Below are positions 34,321 through 43,765 of a DNA stretch of 64,000 nucleotides, in pieces. Position 1 is the first letter of the stretch; each line of letters opens with the position of its first letter. This stretch comes from G963667675 sp963667675. GTDB lineage: Bacteria; Chloroflexota; Dehalococcoidia; Lucifugimonadales; UBA3495. The DNA is taken from positions 1,302,001-1,366,000 of the forward strand of contig OY763929.1 of assembly GCA_963667675.1 (NCBI GenBank). Reading direction: 5' to 3'. A model generated the notes under the pieces. The model was not told where the DNA came from. It ran no database searches and was given only the letters and a program-made list of their open reading frames with translations. Both the position numbers and the translations under genes were made by a program.

Positions 34321-36729
34321 ATGACGATTACTCACAGCAATTCTGATATGGCCAATGCTTCAGCAGACGACCGCCGGCGGCGTATCTCGGCGGCGCTCGC
34401 CTCCGCGGGCCTCGCCCAGAAAATCGGAGGCCGCTCTGCGGAACTGACCGAGAACTCCAGGGTCGTCCTGGAGCGCAGGTACCTGTCCAAGGACAGGGAA
34501 GGAAACGTCCTGGAGGACCCCGATGGCTTGTTCCGGCGGGTGGCCCGCAACTTGTCCCAGGCGGACCTGCTCTACGACGCCTCGGAAGAGGCCCGGCAGG
34601 TCACCGAGGACGAGTTCTACGAGGTCATGCGGAGCTTGGAGCTTTTGCCCAACTCTCCCACCCTGATGAACGCCGGCCGCGAACTGCAGCAGCTTTCAGC
34701 CTGTTTCGTGCTGCCAGTCGACGACTCATTGGAGTCCATATTCGACGAGGTCAAACAGACCGCCCTTATCCACAAGAGCGGCGGCGGCACTGGCTTTTCG
34801 TTCAGCAACCTGCGGCCCGAGGGCGACGTGGTCGGCTCCACCGGCGGCGTGGCCAGCGGCCCGGTCAGCTTTATCCGCGCCTTCGACACTGCCACCGACG
34901 TGGTCAAGCAGGGCGGAACCCGCCGCGGCGCCAACATGGGCATCCTCGACGTCACCCACCCAGACGTCCTCAAATTCATCCAGTCCAAGGAAGACGGCCG
35001 GCATCTCAACAACTTCAATATCTCGGTGGCCGTGACCGAAGAGTTCATGCAGAAGGCCCAGGCCGGTGAGGACTATGACCTGGTCAACCCTCGCACCGGC
35101 AAGGTCTCCGGCAGCCTGAACGCGAAGTACGTATTCGACCTGATGGCTGAACTAGCCTGGAAGACCGGCGACCCCGGCTTGATTTTCATGGACCGCATCA
35201 ACCGGGACAATCCCAACCCCCAACTGGGGGTAATCCAGAGCACCAACCCCTGTGGCGAGCAGCCGCTGCTCCCGTACGAGTCCTGCAACCTGGCGTCGAT
35301 CAACTTGGCCCGCATGGTCAAGTACGATGGGGACGACGTTGCCATCGACTGGGAGCGCCTCGACCGCATCGTCCAGACCACCGTCCATCTGCTGGACAAC
35401 GTCATAGACATGAACCGGTATCCGATACGCGAGATCGAGGAGATGAGCAAGAAGACCCGCCGCATTGGCCTGGGGGTCATGGGCTTTGCCGACCTGCTTA
35501 TCCAATTGGGCATACGCTACGATTCCGATGAAGCCTTGGACTTGGCCGACCAGGTCATGGGCCGCATCTACCGGGAGACCCACGCGGCCTCTTCCGCCCT
35601 GGCCCGGCAGCGGGGCCCGTTCCCCGCCTGGGAAGGCAGCGTCTACAGGTCTGAGGGCGCACTGGGCGAAGGCCGTCCTATGCGCAACTCGGCCCCCACC
35701 ACCATCGCTCCCACCGGCACCATCAGCATCATCGCCGGCGCATCCAGCGGCATCGAGCCCCTCTTTGCCCTTAGCTACGTCCGCAACGTGATGGACAACA
35801 CCCGTCTGGTGGAAGCCAATCCCTACTTCGAAGCTGTGGCCAAACAAGAGGGCTTCTACTCCCAGGAACTGATGGAGCAGTTGGCCGAAAAAGGCAGCCT
35901 GGAAACCTTGGACGCGCCCCAGTGGGTCAAAGAGGTATTCCGCACCTCCCATGACATCAACCCCGAATGGCACGTCAAGATGCAGGGAGCGGTTCAACGG
36001 CACACCGACAACTCCGTCTCCAAGACTATAAACTTTCCCCACGACGCCGCCGTCGACGACGTGGCCCAGGCCTACATGCTGGCCTATGAGTTGGACTGCA
36101 AGGGCATCACCGTCTATCGTGACGGCAGCAAGGCCGGCCAGGTGCTCAGCACCGGCGAGGGCGGCGCATCTGCGGACGAATCCCCCGAGGCCGCGGTCGA
36201 AGGCGGTGCCTACCTGACGCTCCGGGACCGCCCCCGCACTACTTACGGCGTCACCGAGCGTGTGCGCACCGGGCACGGCAACATGTACGTGACCATCAAC
36301 TTTGAAGAAGGGAGCCAGCCCTTCGAGTTGTTCGGCACGTTGGGCAAGTCCGGTGGTTGCGACTCCGCCCAGTTGGAGGCAATATCCCGGCTGGTCTCTC
36401 TCGCCCTACGCTCCGGCGTCGACCCCCGGCACATCATTCAACAACTCAGGGGAATCACCTGCTGCCCGGCTTGGGACAGCGGCACCTTGGTCCGTTCAAG
36501 CCCCGACGCCGTGGCCCTCGCCCTTGAGCGGCACCTTACCGCAGAACATGGGACAGCGGCCCATTCCCCTCATCAGGCCTTCCAAATGGAGTTGCCTGAC
36601 CGGCCCGCCTTGAACGGCAACGGCAACGGCCATAGCTCGGTCAAGAAGTGTCCCGACTGCAACGGGCACATCGTCTACCAGGAAGGCTGTTTAATGTGCG
36701 TGGCCTGCGGCTGGAACAAGTGCGAATGA
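34321..36729 (+). CDS. nrdJ: Adenosylcobalamin-dependent (class II) ribonucleotide reductase
   Basis: 802 residues. NSPTLMNAGRELQQLSACFVLP, the SGGGTGFSFSNLRPEG loop, QSTNPCGEQPLLPYESCNLA (active-site Cys and Glu), the APTGTISIIAGASSGIEPLF loop, and the C-terminal TSCPD-type domain (GKSGGCDSAQLEAISRLVSLA). The last 30 residues form a zinc-ribbon-like CPDCNGH...CLMCVACGWNKC, which is probably the redox-active or structural Cys tail. It makes dNTP precursors independently of oxygen using vitamin B12. Regulated by the promoter/operator upstream and presumably by NrdR. No class I or III enzyme is seen in the window. Confidence 0.96.
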   Translation: MTITHSNSDMANASADDRRRRISAALASAGLAQKIGGRSAELTENSRVVLERRYLSKDREGNVLEDPDGLFRRVARNLSQADLLYDASEEARQVTEDEFYEVMRSLELLPNSPTLMNAGRELQQLSACFVLPVDDSLESIFDEVKQTALIHKSGGGTGFSFSNLRPEGDVVGSTGGVASGPVSFIRAFDTATDVVKQGGTRRGANMGILDVTHPDVLKFIQSKEDGRHLNNFNISVAVTEEFMQKAQAGEDYDLVNPRTGKVSGSLNAKYVFDLMAELAWKTGDPGLIFMDRINRDNPNPQLGVIQSTNPCGEQPLLPYESCNLASINLARMVKYDGDDVAIDWERLDRIVQTTVHLLDNVIDMNRYPIREIEEMSKKTRRIGLGVMGFADLLIQLGIRYDSDEALDLADQVMGRIYRETHAASSALARQRGPFPAWEGSVYRSEGALGEGRPMRNSAPTTIAPTGTISIIAGASSGIEPLFALSYVRNVMDNTRLVEANPYFEAVAKQEGFYSQELMEQLAEKGSLETLDAPQWVKEVFRTSHDINPEWHVKMQGAVQRHTDNSVSKTINFPHDAAVDDVAQAYMLAYELDCKGITVYRDGSKAGQVLSTGEGGASADESPEAAVEGGAYLTLRDRPRTTYGVTERVRTGHGNMYVTINFEEGSQPFELFGTLGKSGGCDSAQLEAISRLVSLALRSGVDPRHIIQQLRGITCCPAWDSGTLVRSSPDAVALALERHLTAEHGTAAHSPHQAFQMELPDRPALNGNGNGHSSVKKCPDCNGHIVYQEGCLMCVACGWNKCE

Positions 36730-36778
36730 GGTGGGGTGTGTGATCGACGCGTTCAGCCGCTAGCCGGCCCCTCCTTCG

Positions 36779-36811
36779 GTAGCCCCCGGTGCAAGCCGGG
36801 GGCTACTCTTT
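36779..36811 (+). terminator. Terminator after nrdJ
   Basis: Perfect 11-base stem GTAGCCCCCGG / CCGGGGGCTAC with a six-base loop and TCTTT. It is about 50 bases after the nrdJ stop. Confidence 0.85.
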
Positions 36812-36839
36812 CCGGCGCAATCGCCGCTTGCCGTCATGC

Positions 36840-36845
36840 TACAAT
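36840..36845 (+). promoter_or_regulatory. Possible -10 box of pdxA
   Basis: TACAAT preceded by TG (CATGCTACAAT). No good -35 is seen at the right spacing. About 50 bases before the pdxA ATG. Confidence 0.4.
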
Positions 36846-36896
36846 CCCAAAGCGGCCGTCCCGCCTTCCGGTGCGGCCATCACGGAGCATTGTCCA

Positions 36897-37913
36897 ATGC
36901 CCAGCGATAAACGACCGGCTGTCGCCGTGACCATGGGCGATCCCTGCGGCATTGGCCCTGAGGTTGTGGCCAAAGCCTTGGCTCAGCCATGGGTCTACGA
37001 CGCCTGCCGTCCCTTGGTCGTCGGCAATACCCTTGCCATGGAGCGGGCCATCGCCTTGACCGGCGCTCGCCTACGGGTCAACTCATTAGACGACCCAGAG
37101 GACGCCGGACGAGACCCCGTTGTCTTGGACCTTCTTGACCCGGGCAACCTCGACCCAGTGCACATCACCCCCGGTCGGATCAGCCCACAATGCGGGCGCG
37201 CCGCCATGGAATGGGTCACCGGGGCGGGCAATTTGGCTCTTAAAGGCAAGGTTGCGGCTCTGGCTACGGCCCCGCTGAACAAGGAAGCCGCCGCCCTGGC
37301 CGGGTATCAGGCCATTGGACACATGGAGCTATTGCAGGAACTCAGCGGCGCCAAGACCGTCGCCACCATGCTGATGGCCAAGAACCTGCGGGTGGTCCAT
37401 CTCACCACCCACCGCTCCCTCCGGCTGGCCTGCGACTACGTCAAGAAAGACCGGATTCTGCAATTCCTGCAACTTACCCACGACAGCTTCGTCCAGTGGG
37501 GCACTGCTAACCCTCGCATAGGCGTCGCTGCTCTGAATCCCCACGGCAGCGATGGAGGCCTGTTGGGCAGCGAAGAAGAAGAGGAAATCACCCCCGCCGT
37601 AGAGACGGCGCGGGGCCAGGGAATCGACGCTATCGGCCCCGTCCCCGCCGACGCTGTTTTTCATCAGGCGACTGAAGGACTCTACGATGTGGTCTTGGCC
37701 ATGTTCCATGATCAGGGCCACATCCCAGTGAAAGTCTACGGCTTTGAAGAAAGCGTCACCGCTAACCTGGGACTGCCCTTTGTCAGGACTTCGGTAGACC
37801 ACGGCACCGCCTTTGACATCGCCGGTCGGGGCATCGCCGATCCCACCAGCATGCTTGAGGCCATCCGTCTCGCCGTAGCCTTGGCCAAGGGAAACGGCCT
37901 CCCCGCCGCCTAG
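36897..37913 (+). CDS. pdxA: 4-hydroxythreonine-4-phosphate dehydrogenase PdxA family
   Basis: 338 residues from ATG 36897. VAVTMGDPCGIGPEVVAKAL opens the protein; metal-binding histidines appear in YQAIGHMELLQEL, LNPHGSDGG and LAMFHDQGHIPVKVYG, and DHGTAFDIAGRGIADP ends the core. PdxA oxidises 4-phosphohydroxy-L-threonine in the deoxyxylulose-5-phosphate-dependent pyridoxal phosphate pathway. A related branch (PdxA2) works on 4-phospho-threonate catabolism; the absence of pdxJ or a DUF1537 kinase next door leaves this open. A 36-codon upstream extension of the frame contains the terminator and is not coding. Confidence 0.88.
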   Translation: MPSDKRPAVAVTMGDPCGIGPEVVAKALAQPWVYDACRPLVVGNTLAMERAIALTGARLRVNSLDDPEDAGRDPVVLDLLDPGNLDPVHITPGRISPQCGRAAMEWVTGAGNLALKGKVAALATAPLNKEAAALAGYQAIGHMELLQELSGAKTVATMLMAKNLRVVHLTTHRSLRLACDYVKKDRILQFLQLTHDSFVQWGTANPRIGVAALNPHGSDGGLLGSEEEEEITPAVETARGQGIDAIGPVPADAVFHQATEGLYDVVLAMFHDQGHIPVKVYGFEESVTANLGLPFVRTSVDHGTAFDIAGRGIADPTSMLEAIRLAVALAKGNGLPAA

Positions 37914-38063
37914 CGCGTCATCCAACTCCTACTCCTGATATTCCACTCCATACCTCCGTTCGTCCTCCCACATCCACCGTTCGCTCTGGGCTTGTCGAAG
38001 AAAACGAACGGAACAACAGCCGACTAGCCGCAATTTCCCTCCCCATACGTCGTCGCTGTAAGT

Positions 38064-38069
38064 TATAAT
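38064..38069 (+). promoter_or_regulatory. Probable -10 box of proC
   Basis: A consensus TATAAT (AGTTATAATGGG) 46 bases before the proC ATG. The -35 region is weak. The 200 bases between pdxA and this site also hold a dispersed TTCGCTCTGGGCTTGTCGAAG-type repeat (37980-38000). Confidence 0.55.
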
Positions 38070-38115
38070 GGGTAGCTATGAATTCCCATAGATTCAACCC
38101 AACCGGCGGCAGCCC

Positions 38116-38916
38116 ATGAAGCTGGCTTTTATAGGCGGAGGCGTCATGGCTGAAGCCATCCTCAAGGGAGTGCTGGCCGCCGGTCTAGCCACCGGCAATG
38201 ACGTCCGCGTCGGCGAGCCGGTCGCTGGCCGCCGTCACTACCTCAGCGAGGGCTACCGCGTAACCGCGGTGGACGACAACCGCAGCGCAGCCGGCGACGC
38301 CCAACTGGTCATCCTGGCGGTCAAGCCCCAGGACCTGGGTCAAGTCTTCGGGCAGTTGAAAAGCGCCTTGACGCAGGAGCAGGCCGTGCTCTCCATTGTG
38401 GCCGGCGCAAAGGTGTCAACCTTGTCTGGGGGCCTCGGCTTTGATGCCGTCATTCGCGCCATGCCCAATACCCCCGCCCAAGTGGGTGAGGGCATGACCG
38501 TATGGACCTGCAGCCCCGGCGTTCCAGCGCCATTGCGCGACCTGGCGCAAAAGGTCTTGGAAACCGTGGGCCGCGAGATTTACGTGGACGACGAAAAATA
38601 CCTGGACATGGCCACAGCCCTCAACGGCAGCGGCCCTGCTTACCTATTTCTCGTGGTCGAAGCGCTCATCGACGCCGGAGTCTACGTGGGCCTCCCCAGG
38701 CCCATGGCCCAGACCATTGCCTTGCAGACCGTTTACGGCAGCGCCAAGCTCTTGCTGGACAGCGGACAGCACCCCTCCCTGCTGAAGGACATGGTGACGT
38801 CGCCAGGGGGCACCACCGCCGAGGCACTACAGACATTGGAGCGCGCCGGCGTCCCCGCCGCCTTCGTAGAAGCCGTCAACGCTGCCTACCGGAAGTCCCT
38901 AAAGTTGGGAGCGTAG
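38116..38916 (+). CDS. proC: Pyrroline-5-carboxylate reductase
   Basis: 266 residues. LAFIGGGVMAEAILKGVL (dinucleotide binding), VKPQDLGQVF, IRAMPNTPAQVGEGM and the C-terminal signature LNGSGPAYLFLVVEALIDAG, then MVTSPGGTTAEALQTLE. Makes L-proline from pyrroline-5-carboxylate with NAD(P)H. Cotranscribed with the yggT gene 11 bases downstream. Confidence 0.95.
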   Translation: MKLAFIGGGVMAEAILKGVLAAGLATGNDVRVGEPVAGRRHYLSEGYRVTAVDDNRSAAGDAQLVILAVKPQDLGQVFGQLKSALTQEQAVLSIVAGAKVSTLSGGLGFDAVIRAMPNTPAQVGEGMTVWTCSPGVPAPLRDLAQKVLETVGREIYVDDEKYLDMATALNGSGPAYLFLVVEALIDAGVYVGLPRPMAQTIALQTVYGSAKLLLDSGQHPSLLKDMVTSPGGTTAEALQTLERAGVPAAFVEAVNAAYRKSLKLGA

Positions 38917-38927
38917 CAGGGGAAGCC

Positions 38928-39197
38928 GTGAACCTCAGCGACTTCATTGATATAGTATATTTTGCCTTCACCATCGCGATCTTCACTAGGGTGATCCTCT
39001 CCTTCGCCATTCCCATGGCTGGCGCCCGGCCCCACCCGTTGCTCATCAGCATCAACCAGGTGGTCAGCCAAATTACTGAGCCTATCCTCGCTCCTATTAG
39101 GCGCGTCTTGCCCACATTCGGTGCGTTCGACTTCAGCCCCATGGTTGCCTTGCTCATGCTGTTCGGCATAAAGGAACTTCTGCAAAGTCAGCTATAG
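38928..39197 (+). CDS. yggT: YggT family membrane protein
   Basis: 89 residues from GTG 38928 with CAGGGGA ahead. Two hydrophobic helices, one N-terminal (FIDIVYFAFTIAIFTRVILS) and one C-terminal (FSPMVALLMLFGIKELL), with the NQVVSQITEPILAPIRRVLP loop typical of YggT/Ycf19. The proC-yggT linkage is very common across bacteria. Function is linked to membrane organisation or division but not defined. Confidence 0.9.
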   Translation: MNLSDFIDIVYFAFTIAIFTRVILSFAIPMAGARPHPLLISINQVVSQITEPILAPIRRVLPTFGAFDFSPMVALLMLFGIKELLQSQL

Positions 39198-39207
39198 CCC
39201 CTGCGCC

Positions 39208-39236
39208 TTGACCCGGTATACGGGCGGCTATACAAT
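39208..39236 (+). promoter_or_regulatory. Promoter of the padR operon
   Basis: TTGACC at 39208-39213, 17-base spacer, TACAAT at 39231-39236; 32 bases before the PadR ATG. GTATAC inside the spacer (39216-39221) is palindromic and could be part of an operator. Confidence 0.7.
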
Positions 39237-39268
39237 CCACCTTAATCCCCCTCCGGCGAATAGCGGTC

Positions 39269-39613
39269 ATGCACCAGCAAGAAATGCTCAAAGGCAATAC
39301 CGAGAGCTTGCTCCTGGCCCTCTTGGAAACGGAGCCGATGTACGGCTATCAGATCGTCAAAGAGGTGGAGCAGCGCAGCAGCGGCTACTTCGATTTCAAA
39401 GAGGGCACCCTCTATCCCGCCCTGCACCGGCTGGAGCGGGCCGGCTTCATCGAAGGCCGGTGGCAGGACACCACCAACGGCATTCGCCGCCGCTACTATC
39501 AAATCACCGCCCGGGGCCGCCAGGCCTTGCTGGACCGCCTCCAAGAGTGGCAGCGTTTCAGCCGAGCCATGGATTCCATCATGCTTCCCAATGGATCTCT
39601 GACTCAAGGGTAG
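39269..39613 (+). CDS. PadR family transcriptional regulator
   Basis: 114 residues: MYGYQIVKEVEQRS and the DNA-binding winged helix GTLYPALHRLERAGFIEGRW, then RRYYQITARGRQAL. This is the short, subfamily-2 PadR layout. It is followed after seven bases by a membrane protein gene; PadR plus such a partner (a permease or DUF1700-like protein) is a common two-gene module, where the regulator responds to membrane-active compounds. Confidence 0.92.
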   Translation: MHQQEMLKGNTESLLLALLETEPMYGYQIVKEVEQRSSGYFDFKEGTLYPALHRLERAGFIEGRWQDTTNGIRRRYYQITARGRQALLDRLQEWQRFSRAMDSIMLPNGSLTQG

Positions 39614-39620
39614 CCCAACC

Positions 39621-40631
39621 ATGGCTGCGGAATTCACCGATTATCTCCATTCTCTAGCCCGCCGTCTTCGCCTTGAGCCCAACGAGGAGCGGGAAATCAT
39701 TCTCGAGTTGGAAGCTCACCTTGAAGATAAGGCCGCCGACCTCGAGGCTGGCGGCCTCGACCGCGACTCCGCGCTGCGCATCGCCGTTGAGGGAATGGGC
39801 GCCCCCGAAACCGTAGCCAGCAGCATGTATGCCATCCACAGTCCCGGCGTATGGCGCGACGTTATTCTGGCGGTCGTACCCCACTTTTTGCTGGCCGCTC
39901 TTTTCGCCCTTCACCTTTGGAGCCACTTTTTTCTGGTAGCCCTGCTCCTAATAGGCATAGCCCTGGTCACCTGGCGCAACTGGCGCGCCGGCAACCCCAG
40001 CAAGTGGTCCTACTCCTGGATGGGGTACACCCTGGCTGCTCCGGCCCTGTCCTGGCTGCTTTCGCTGATAGCCCTGGCCTACGGCGGCTGGACGCTGGTA
40101 ACCACCGGCAGCCTTCCTTTCAACACAGTCTTGTTCGTGCTGCTCATTGGCTACGTGCCCTTTTCGATGTGGATTGTCTTCGGAGTAGCCCGCAAGGTCA
40201 TGCAGCGCGACTGGCTTCTGGCCTCCCTCACCGCCCTCCCCTTCCCCTTCTTGACTTCCTGGGTGCTTTTCCTGAACTGGCAGGGCGGACTCTGGAGAAG
40301 CCCCGCAGAGGGGATGCAGAGCACCGACACCGCTCAGGCGTTCATCTTCCTCGCCCTGGCTGTCACCACCGCGGTATTTCTTAGAGTTGGCCCCCGCTCA
40401 CTCAAGATTGGTCTTCTCACCCTCATCACCGCCGTTTTAGTCGCCATCTCCGCTGCCGCCCTTCCCGTCTCCTTGAGCTTCCTGGCCATCCTGCTGATGA
40501 TAGTAGCTTCCGTCGTTTTCCTCCTCAGCCCTGCAATGCTGGAATCGCGCCTGAATGACCGCTATGCGCGCCGGGCGCCGGATTCCTCCGACGGTCAGGT
40601 AGTGACCCATTGGTTCAGCGACACGACGTAG
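39621..40631 (+). CDS. Membrane protein with DUF1700/permease-prefix-like N-terminus
   Basis: 336 residues. The first 75 residues are a helical, acidic domain (FTDYLHSLARRLRLEPNEER, then LELEAHLEDKAADLEAGGLD and GAPETVASSMY) as found in DUF1700/permease-prefix proteins beside PadR. Then about eight hydrophobic segments fill the rest (VILAVVPHFLLAALFALHLW to LPVSLSFLAILLMIVASVVF). Partner of the preceding PadR. The transported or sensed compound is unknown. Confidence 0.78.
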   Translation: MAAEFTDYLHSLARRLRLEPNEEREIILELEAHLEDKAADLEAGGLDRDSALRIAVEGMGAPETVASSMYAIHSPGVWRDVILAVVPHFLLAALFALHLWSHFFLVALLLIGIALVTWRNWRAGNPSKWSYSWMGYTLAAPALSWLLSLIALAYGGWTLVTTGSLPFNTVLFVLLIGYVPFSMWIVFGVARKVMQRDWLLASLTALPFPFLTSWVLFLNWQGGLWRSPAEGMQSTDTAQAFIFLALAVTTAVFLRVGPRSLKIGLLTLITAVLVAISAAALPVSLSFLAILLMIVASVVFLLSPAMLESRLNDRYARRAPDSSDGQVVTHWFSDTT

Positions 40632-41506
40632 CCGTGGTGGTGGACAGCAGCAGCTGTCTGCCGCCGGAACTCCTGCGCCAGTGGAATATCACCGTCGTTC
40701 CCCACCAACTGGTTATTGGTGACCGCTCGTTGCGCGACGGCGTAGATATCCGCCCCGACGAGTTCTACCGCCTCCTAGCCCAGGACCAGACCCTTTCTAT
40801 GTCCACCGCTGCTCCCCAGCCGGGACACTTCCTGGAGGGATTCCTCGCTGCAGGTGAGTTGGCGCCAAACGTTCTCTGTTTGACCCTTCCTGTCGAATTC
40901 AGCGCTGCATACCGCTCCGCCTGCGCCGCTGTGGAATCGGCCAACGGCAGGTTGGCAAACACCAATGTTCACGTCTTGGATAGCCGGGCCGCTGCCGGAG
41001 GTTCCGGCCTGGTCGCTCTCGCCGCCGCTCGCTGGGCTGCCATGGGTCTGGCCCTTGAGGAGATTGTCGCCCGCGTCGAAGGACTGTCGCCGCGGGTTGC
41101 TCTCCTGGCCTATTTGGACACAATTAGCTACCTGAGACGCAGCGGACGGGTACGGCAATTTGACGCTTGGGCCGGGGCTTTGCTCAACATCAAGCCCCTA
41201 ACCGAGTTTCGGCTGGGCCAGGCCCGCATGCTGGAGAAGCCCCGGGGAAAGGCCAATGCCGCCCGGCGGCTATTGGATCTCATGCGCCAGCGGGTCTCGG
41301 GCCAGCCCGTCGTCGTCAACGTCATGGAAGCCAACGCCCCTGAAGATGCCGCTGCCCTTAGCCGGCGGATTCAGGTCGAGTTTGACTGCCGGGAGATTAT
41401 CACCAGCCAGTTCACTCCGGTGATGGGCCTGCACACCGGCCCGGGGCTGCTGGGAGTTGCCTTCTACGTCGACGACGAAGACCAAGAGCCGCAGGCCGTC
41501 CAATGA
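40610..41506 (+). CDS. DegV family fatty-acid-binding protein
   Basis: 298 residues from TTG 40610, overlapping the membrane gene by 22 bases; GTG codons a few triplets on are alternative starts. VAVVVDSSSCLPPELL, then the fatty-acid contact region TLSMSTAAPQPGHFLEGF, VLDSRAAAGGSGLVA and ITSQFTPVMGLHTGPGLLG. DegV/FakB proteins present a fatty acid to FakA kinase, though no FakA gene is visible here. Overlap by four bases with the next gene. Confidence 0.9.
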   Translation: MVQRHDVAVVVDSSSCLPPELLRQWNITVVPHQLVIGDRSLRDGVDIRPDEFYRLLAQDQTLSMSTAAPQPGHFLEGFLAAGELAPNVLCLTLPVEFSAAYRSACAAVESANGRLANTNVHVLDSRAAAGGSGLVALAAARWAAMGLALEEIVARVEGLSPRVALLAYLDTISYLRRSGRVRQFDAWAGALLNIKPLTEFRLGQARMLEKPRGKANAARRLLDLMRQRVSGQPVVVNVMEANAPEDAAALSRRIQVEFDCREIITSQFTPVMGLHTGPGLLGVAFYVDDEDQEPQAVQ

Positions 41507-42117
41507 TGGAAGACCGGGCCCGCCGCGACTCCGCCTTTTTGCGAGAGGCGCTGGAACTCGCCCGTTCACCCCAGGAGACCGCCGGTCCACGCCAGGGGAC
41601 GCTGATTGCCTTGAGCGGCCTGCCCGGGACCGGCAAGTCCCATTTCGCCGCGCAACTGGCCGAGAAACTGCCCTGCGTAGTCTTGGAAAGCGACCGCATA
41701 CGCAAGCTCCTGGTAGCCAGGCCCCGGTACACCGAGCCGGAGCACGCCCGGGTCTTTGCCGCGTGCCATCTGCTAATCGAAGAATCCCTGTCCCGCGGCC
41801 ACACGGTCCTCTTCGACGCCACCAATCTTACCGAGACCTCCCGCCGCCCCTTGCGTCTGATTTGCCAGCGTTTGGACGTTCCCCTGCTATGGGTGCGGGT
41901 TACCGCTCCACTGGATGTTGTCAAGCATCGTTTGGAACTCCGGGACGCCGGAAACCCGGACGGATTCTCGGACGCCGGGTGGATCGTTTACAGCCGCATG
42001 GCCCGAGGGGAACAACCCATCAAGGAACCTCATTTCACCGTCGATTCATCAAGCGACATAGCGGACGCAGTCGAAGGGGTTGCCCGCTCCGCATCCGGCG
42101 AGCCCGTTGCCGGTTAA
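41503..42117 (+). CDS. P-loop kinase (AAA/zeta-toxin-like ATP-binding protein)
   Basis: 204 residues. Walker A GLPGTGKS at 39-46, then VVLESDRIRKLL (a kinase-like D after strand 2), TVLFDATNLTETSRRPL (the DATN motif) and VRVTAPLDVVKHRL. This is the gluconate-kinase/polynucleotide-kinase-like group of small P-loop phosphotransferases; the DATNL signature is typical for uncharacterised ones (COG0645). Translationally coupled to degV by ATGA overlap. Substrate unknown. Confidence 0.85.
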   Translation: MMEDRARRDSAFLREALELARSPQETAGPRQGTLIALSGLPGTGKSHFAAQLAEKLPCVVLESDRIRKLLVARPRYTEPEHARVFAACHLLIEESLSRGHTVLFDATNLTETSRRPLRLICQRLDVPLLWVRVTAPLDVVKHRLELRDAGNPDGFSDAGWIVYSRMARGEQPIKEPHFTVDSSSDIADAVEGVARSASGEPVAG

Positions 42118-42148
42118 TCACACCACCCCATTAAAGAGAGTTGAGCAA

Positions 42149-43666
42149 ATGAAAATAACAGTAGCCGTTGACGAAATCACCCAAGTCGAGACCCCGGCCC
42201 TGGTGGTCAACCTGTTCAAGGGCGTCACCGATCCCGGCGGCGCGACCGGAGCGGTGGACAAGGCCCTCGACGGCGCCATCTCCAGGCTGATTCAAGATGG
42301 CGAGATCAAGGGCAGCCAGGGCGCAATCAGCCTGGTGCACACCATGGGCAAAATCGGCCCGCAACGCGTGGTGGTGGTTGGTCTGGGCCCTGCGGACAAG
42401 CTCGACGCCCAGGTTGTCCGCCAGGTGTCGGGGGGCGTGGCCCGCTATCTCCGGCAGCGGGGCATCGCCAGCGCCGCCACCATTGCCCACGGCGCGGGCT
42501 CCGGCGGCCTGGACCCCGCCGCCTCCGGCCAGGCCATCGCCGAGGGCGCCCTGCTAGGACTGTACAAGTTTGAGTCCTATCTCTCTTCCGACGATGACCA
42601 GCCGCAGAACGACTTGGAAGAACTGGTCATCATCGACCGGGACCCCGCCCAGACCGCCGCGATCCGTTCCGGGGTCGCCGTTGGTCAGACCATGGCTGAA
42701 GGCGCAATCCTGGCCCGGGACATGGTCAACGAGCCGGCCAACGTCATGACTCCTACGCAGATGGCCGAGACCGCCGGCCGCGTCGCCGAGTCCGAAGGCC
42801 TGTCGCTGACGGTGTTCGAGACGGCCCAGATGCGGGAAATGGGCATGGGCGCCCTCCTCGGCGTGGCCCAGGGCAGCGACCAGCCGCCCAAGCTAATCGT
42901 CCTGGACTACAAGGGCGACCCGGAACGCCCCGAAAACAACCTGGGACTGGTGGGCAAGGGCATCACCTTCGACACCGGCGGCATTTCCCTCAAGCAGCCC
43001 GGCGGCATGGAAGCCATGAAGGGCGACATGGCCGGCGGCGCCTCCGTCATCGCCGCCATGCAGGTCATCGCCCGCCTCAAGCCCAGGATAAACGTAACCG
43101 GCATCATCGCCGCCACCGAGAATATGCCCAGCGGCTCGGCCCAGCGCCCCGGCGACGTGGTGCGGGCCATGAACGGCAAGACCATCGAGGTGATTAACAC
43201 CGACGCCGAGGGCCGCCTGGTCTTGGCCGATGCCCTTTGCTGGGCCCGCGAGAAGGGCATCACCCGCCTGGTGGACGTGGCCACGCTCACCGGCGCCATG
43301 GTCGTCGCCCTGGGTAAGGCCTGCACCGGCGTCATGGGCAACGACCAGGCCCTCACCGACCACATAGTCGCCGCCGGAGACGATGCCGGCGAGAAGTTCT
43401 GGCAGCTTCCCATGTTCGACGAGTACAAGGCCCTAATCAAGAGCGACGTGGCCGACATGAAGAACTCCGGGGGCCGCCAGGCCGGTTCCATCACCGCCGC
43501 CTTGTTGCTCGCCGAGTTCGTCGATGGCGCAGCCTGGGTGCACCTTGACATCGCCGGCACCTCCACCGCCGCCGGCACCAAGGGCTACCAAGTCAAAGGG
43601 GCCTCCGGTGTCCCCGTCCGCACCCTGGCCCAACTGGCCTGCCGCCTGGCCGAGGCGGCGGCCTAG
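42149..43666 (+). CDS. pepA: Leucyl aminopeptidase (M17)
   Basis: 505 residues from ATG 42149, AAAGAGAG ahead. N-terminal macro-like domain and C-terminal catalytic domain with ARDMVNEPANVMTPTQMA, the metal-binding GKGITFDTGGISLKQPGGM (Lys and Asp), DMAGGASVIAAM and NTDAEGRLVLADAL. Hexameric metallopeptidase that removes N-terminal residues from peptides in the cytoplasm. Alone on its transcript side before the tRNA. Confidence 0.95.
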   Translation: MKITVAVDEITQVETPALVVNLFKGVTDPGGATGAVDKALDGAISRLIQDGEIKGSQGAISLVHTMGKIGPQRVVVVGLGPADKLDAQVVRQVSGGVARYLRQRGIASAATIAHGAGSGGLDPAASGQAIAEGALLGLYKFESYLSSDDDQPQNDLEELVIIDRDPAQTAAIRSGVAVGQTMAEGAILARDMVNEPANVMTPTQMAETAGRVAESEGLSLTVFETAQMREMGMGALLGVAQGSDQPPKLIVLDYKGDPERPENNLGLVGKGITFDTGGISLKQPGGMEAMKGDMAGGASVIAAMQVIARLKPRINVTGIIAATENMPSGSAQRPGDVVRAMNGKTIEVINTDAEGRLVLADALCWAREKGITRLVDVATLTGAMVVALGKACTGVMGNDQALTDHIVAAGDDAGEKFWQLPMFDEYKALIKSDVADMKNSGGRQAGSITAALLLAEFVDGAAWVHLDIAGTSTAAGTKGYQVKGASGVPVRTLAQLACRLAEAAA

Positions 43667-43765
43667 CCTCACTTGGATGACGAACTCGACTCGGAACCCC
43701 TCACGACGGCGTCTGTCATTCCGGGGTTGTTTTGTTATGGGGGAATTGTGCTATGGTAAGGCGGT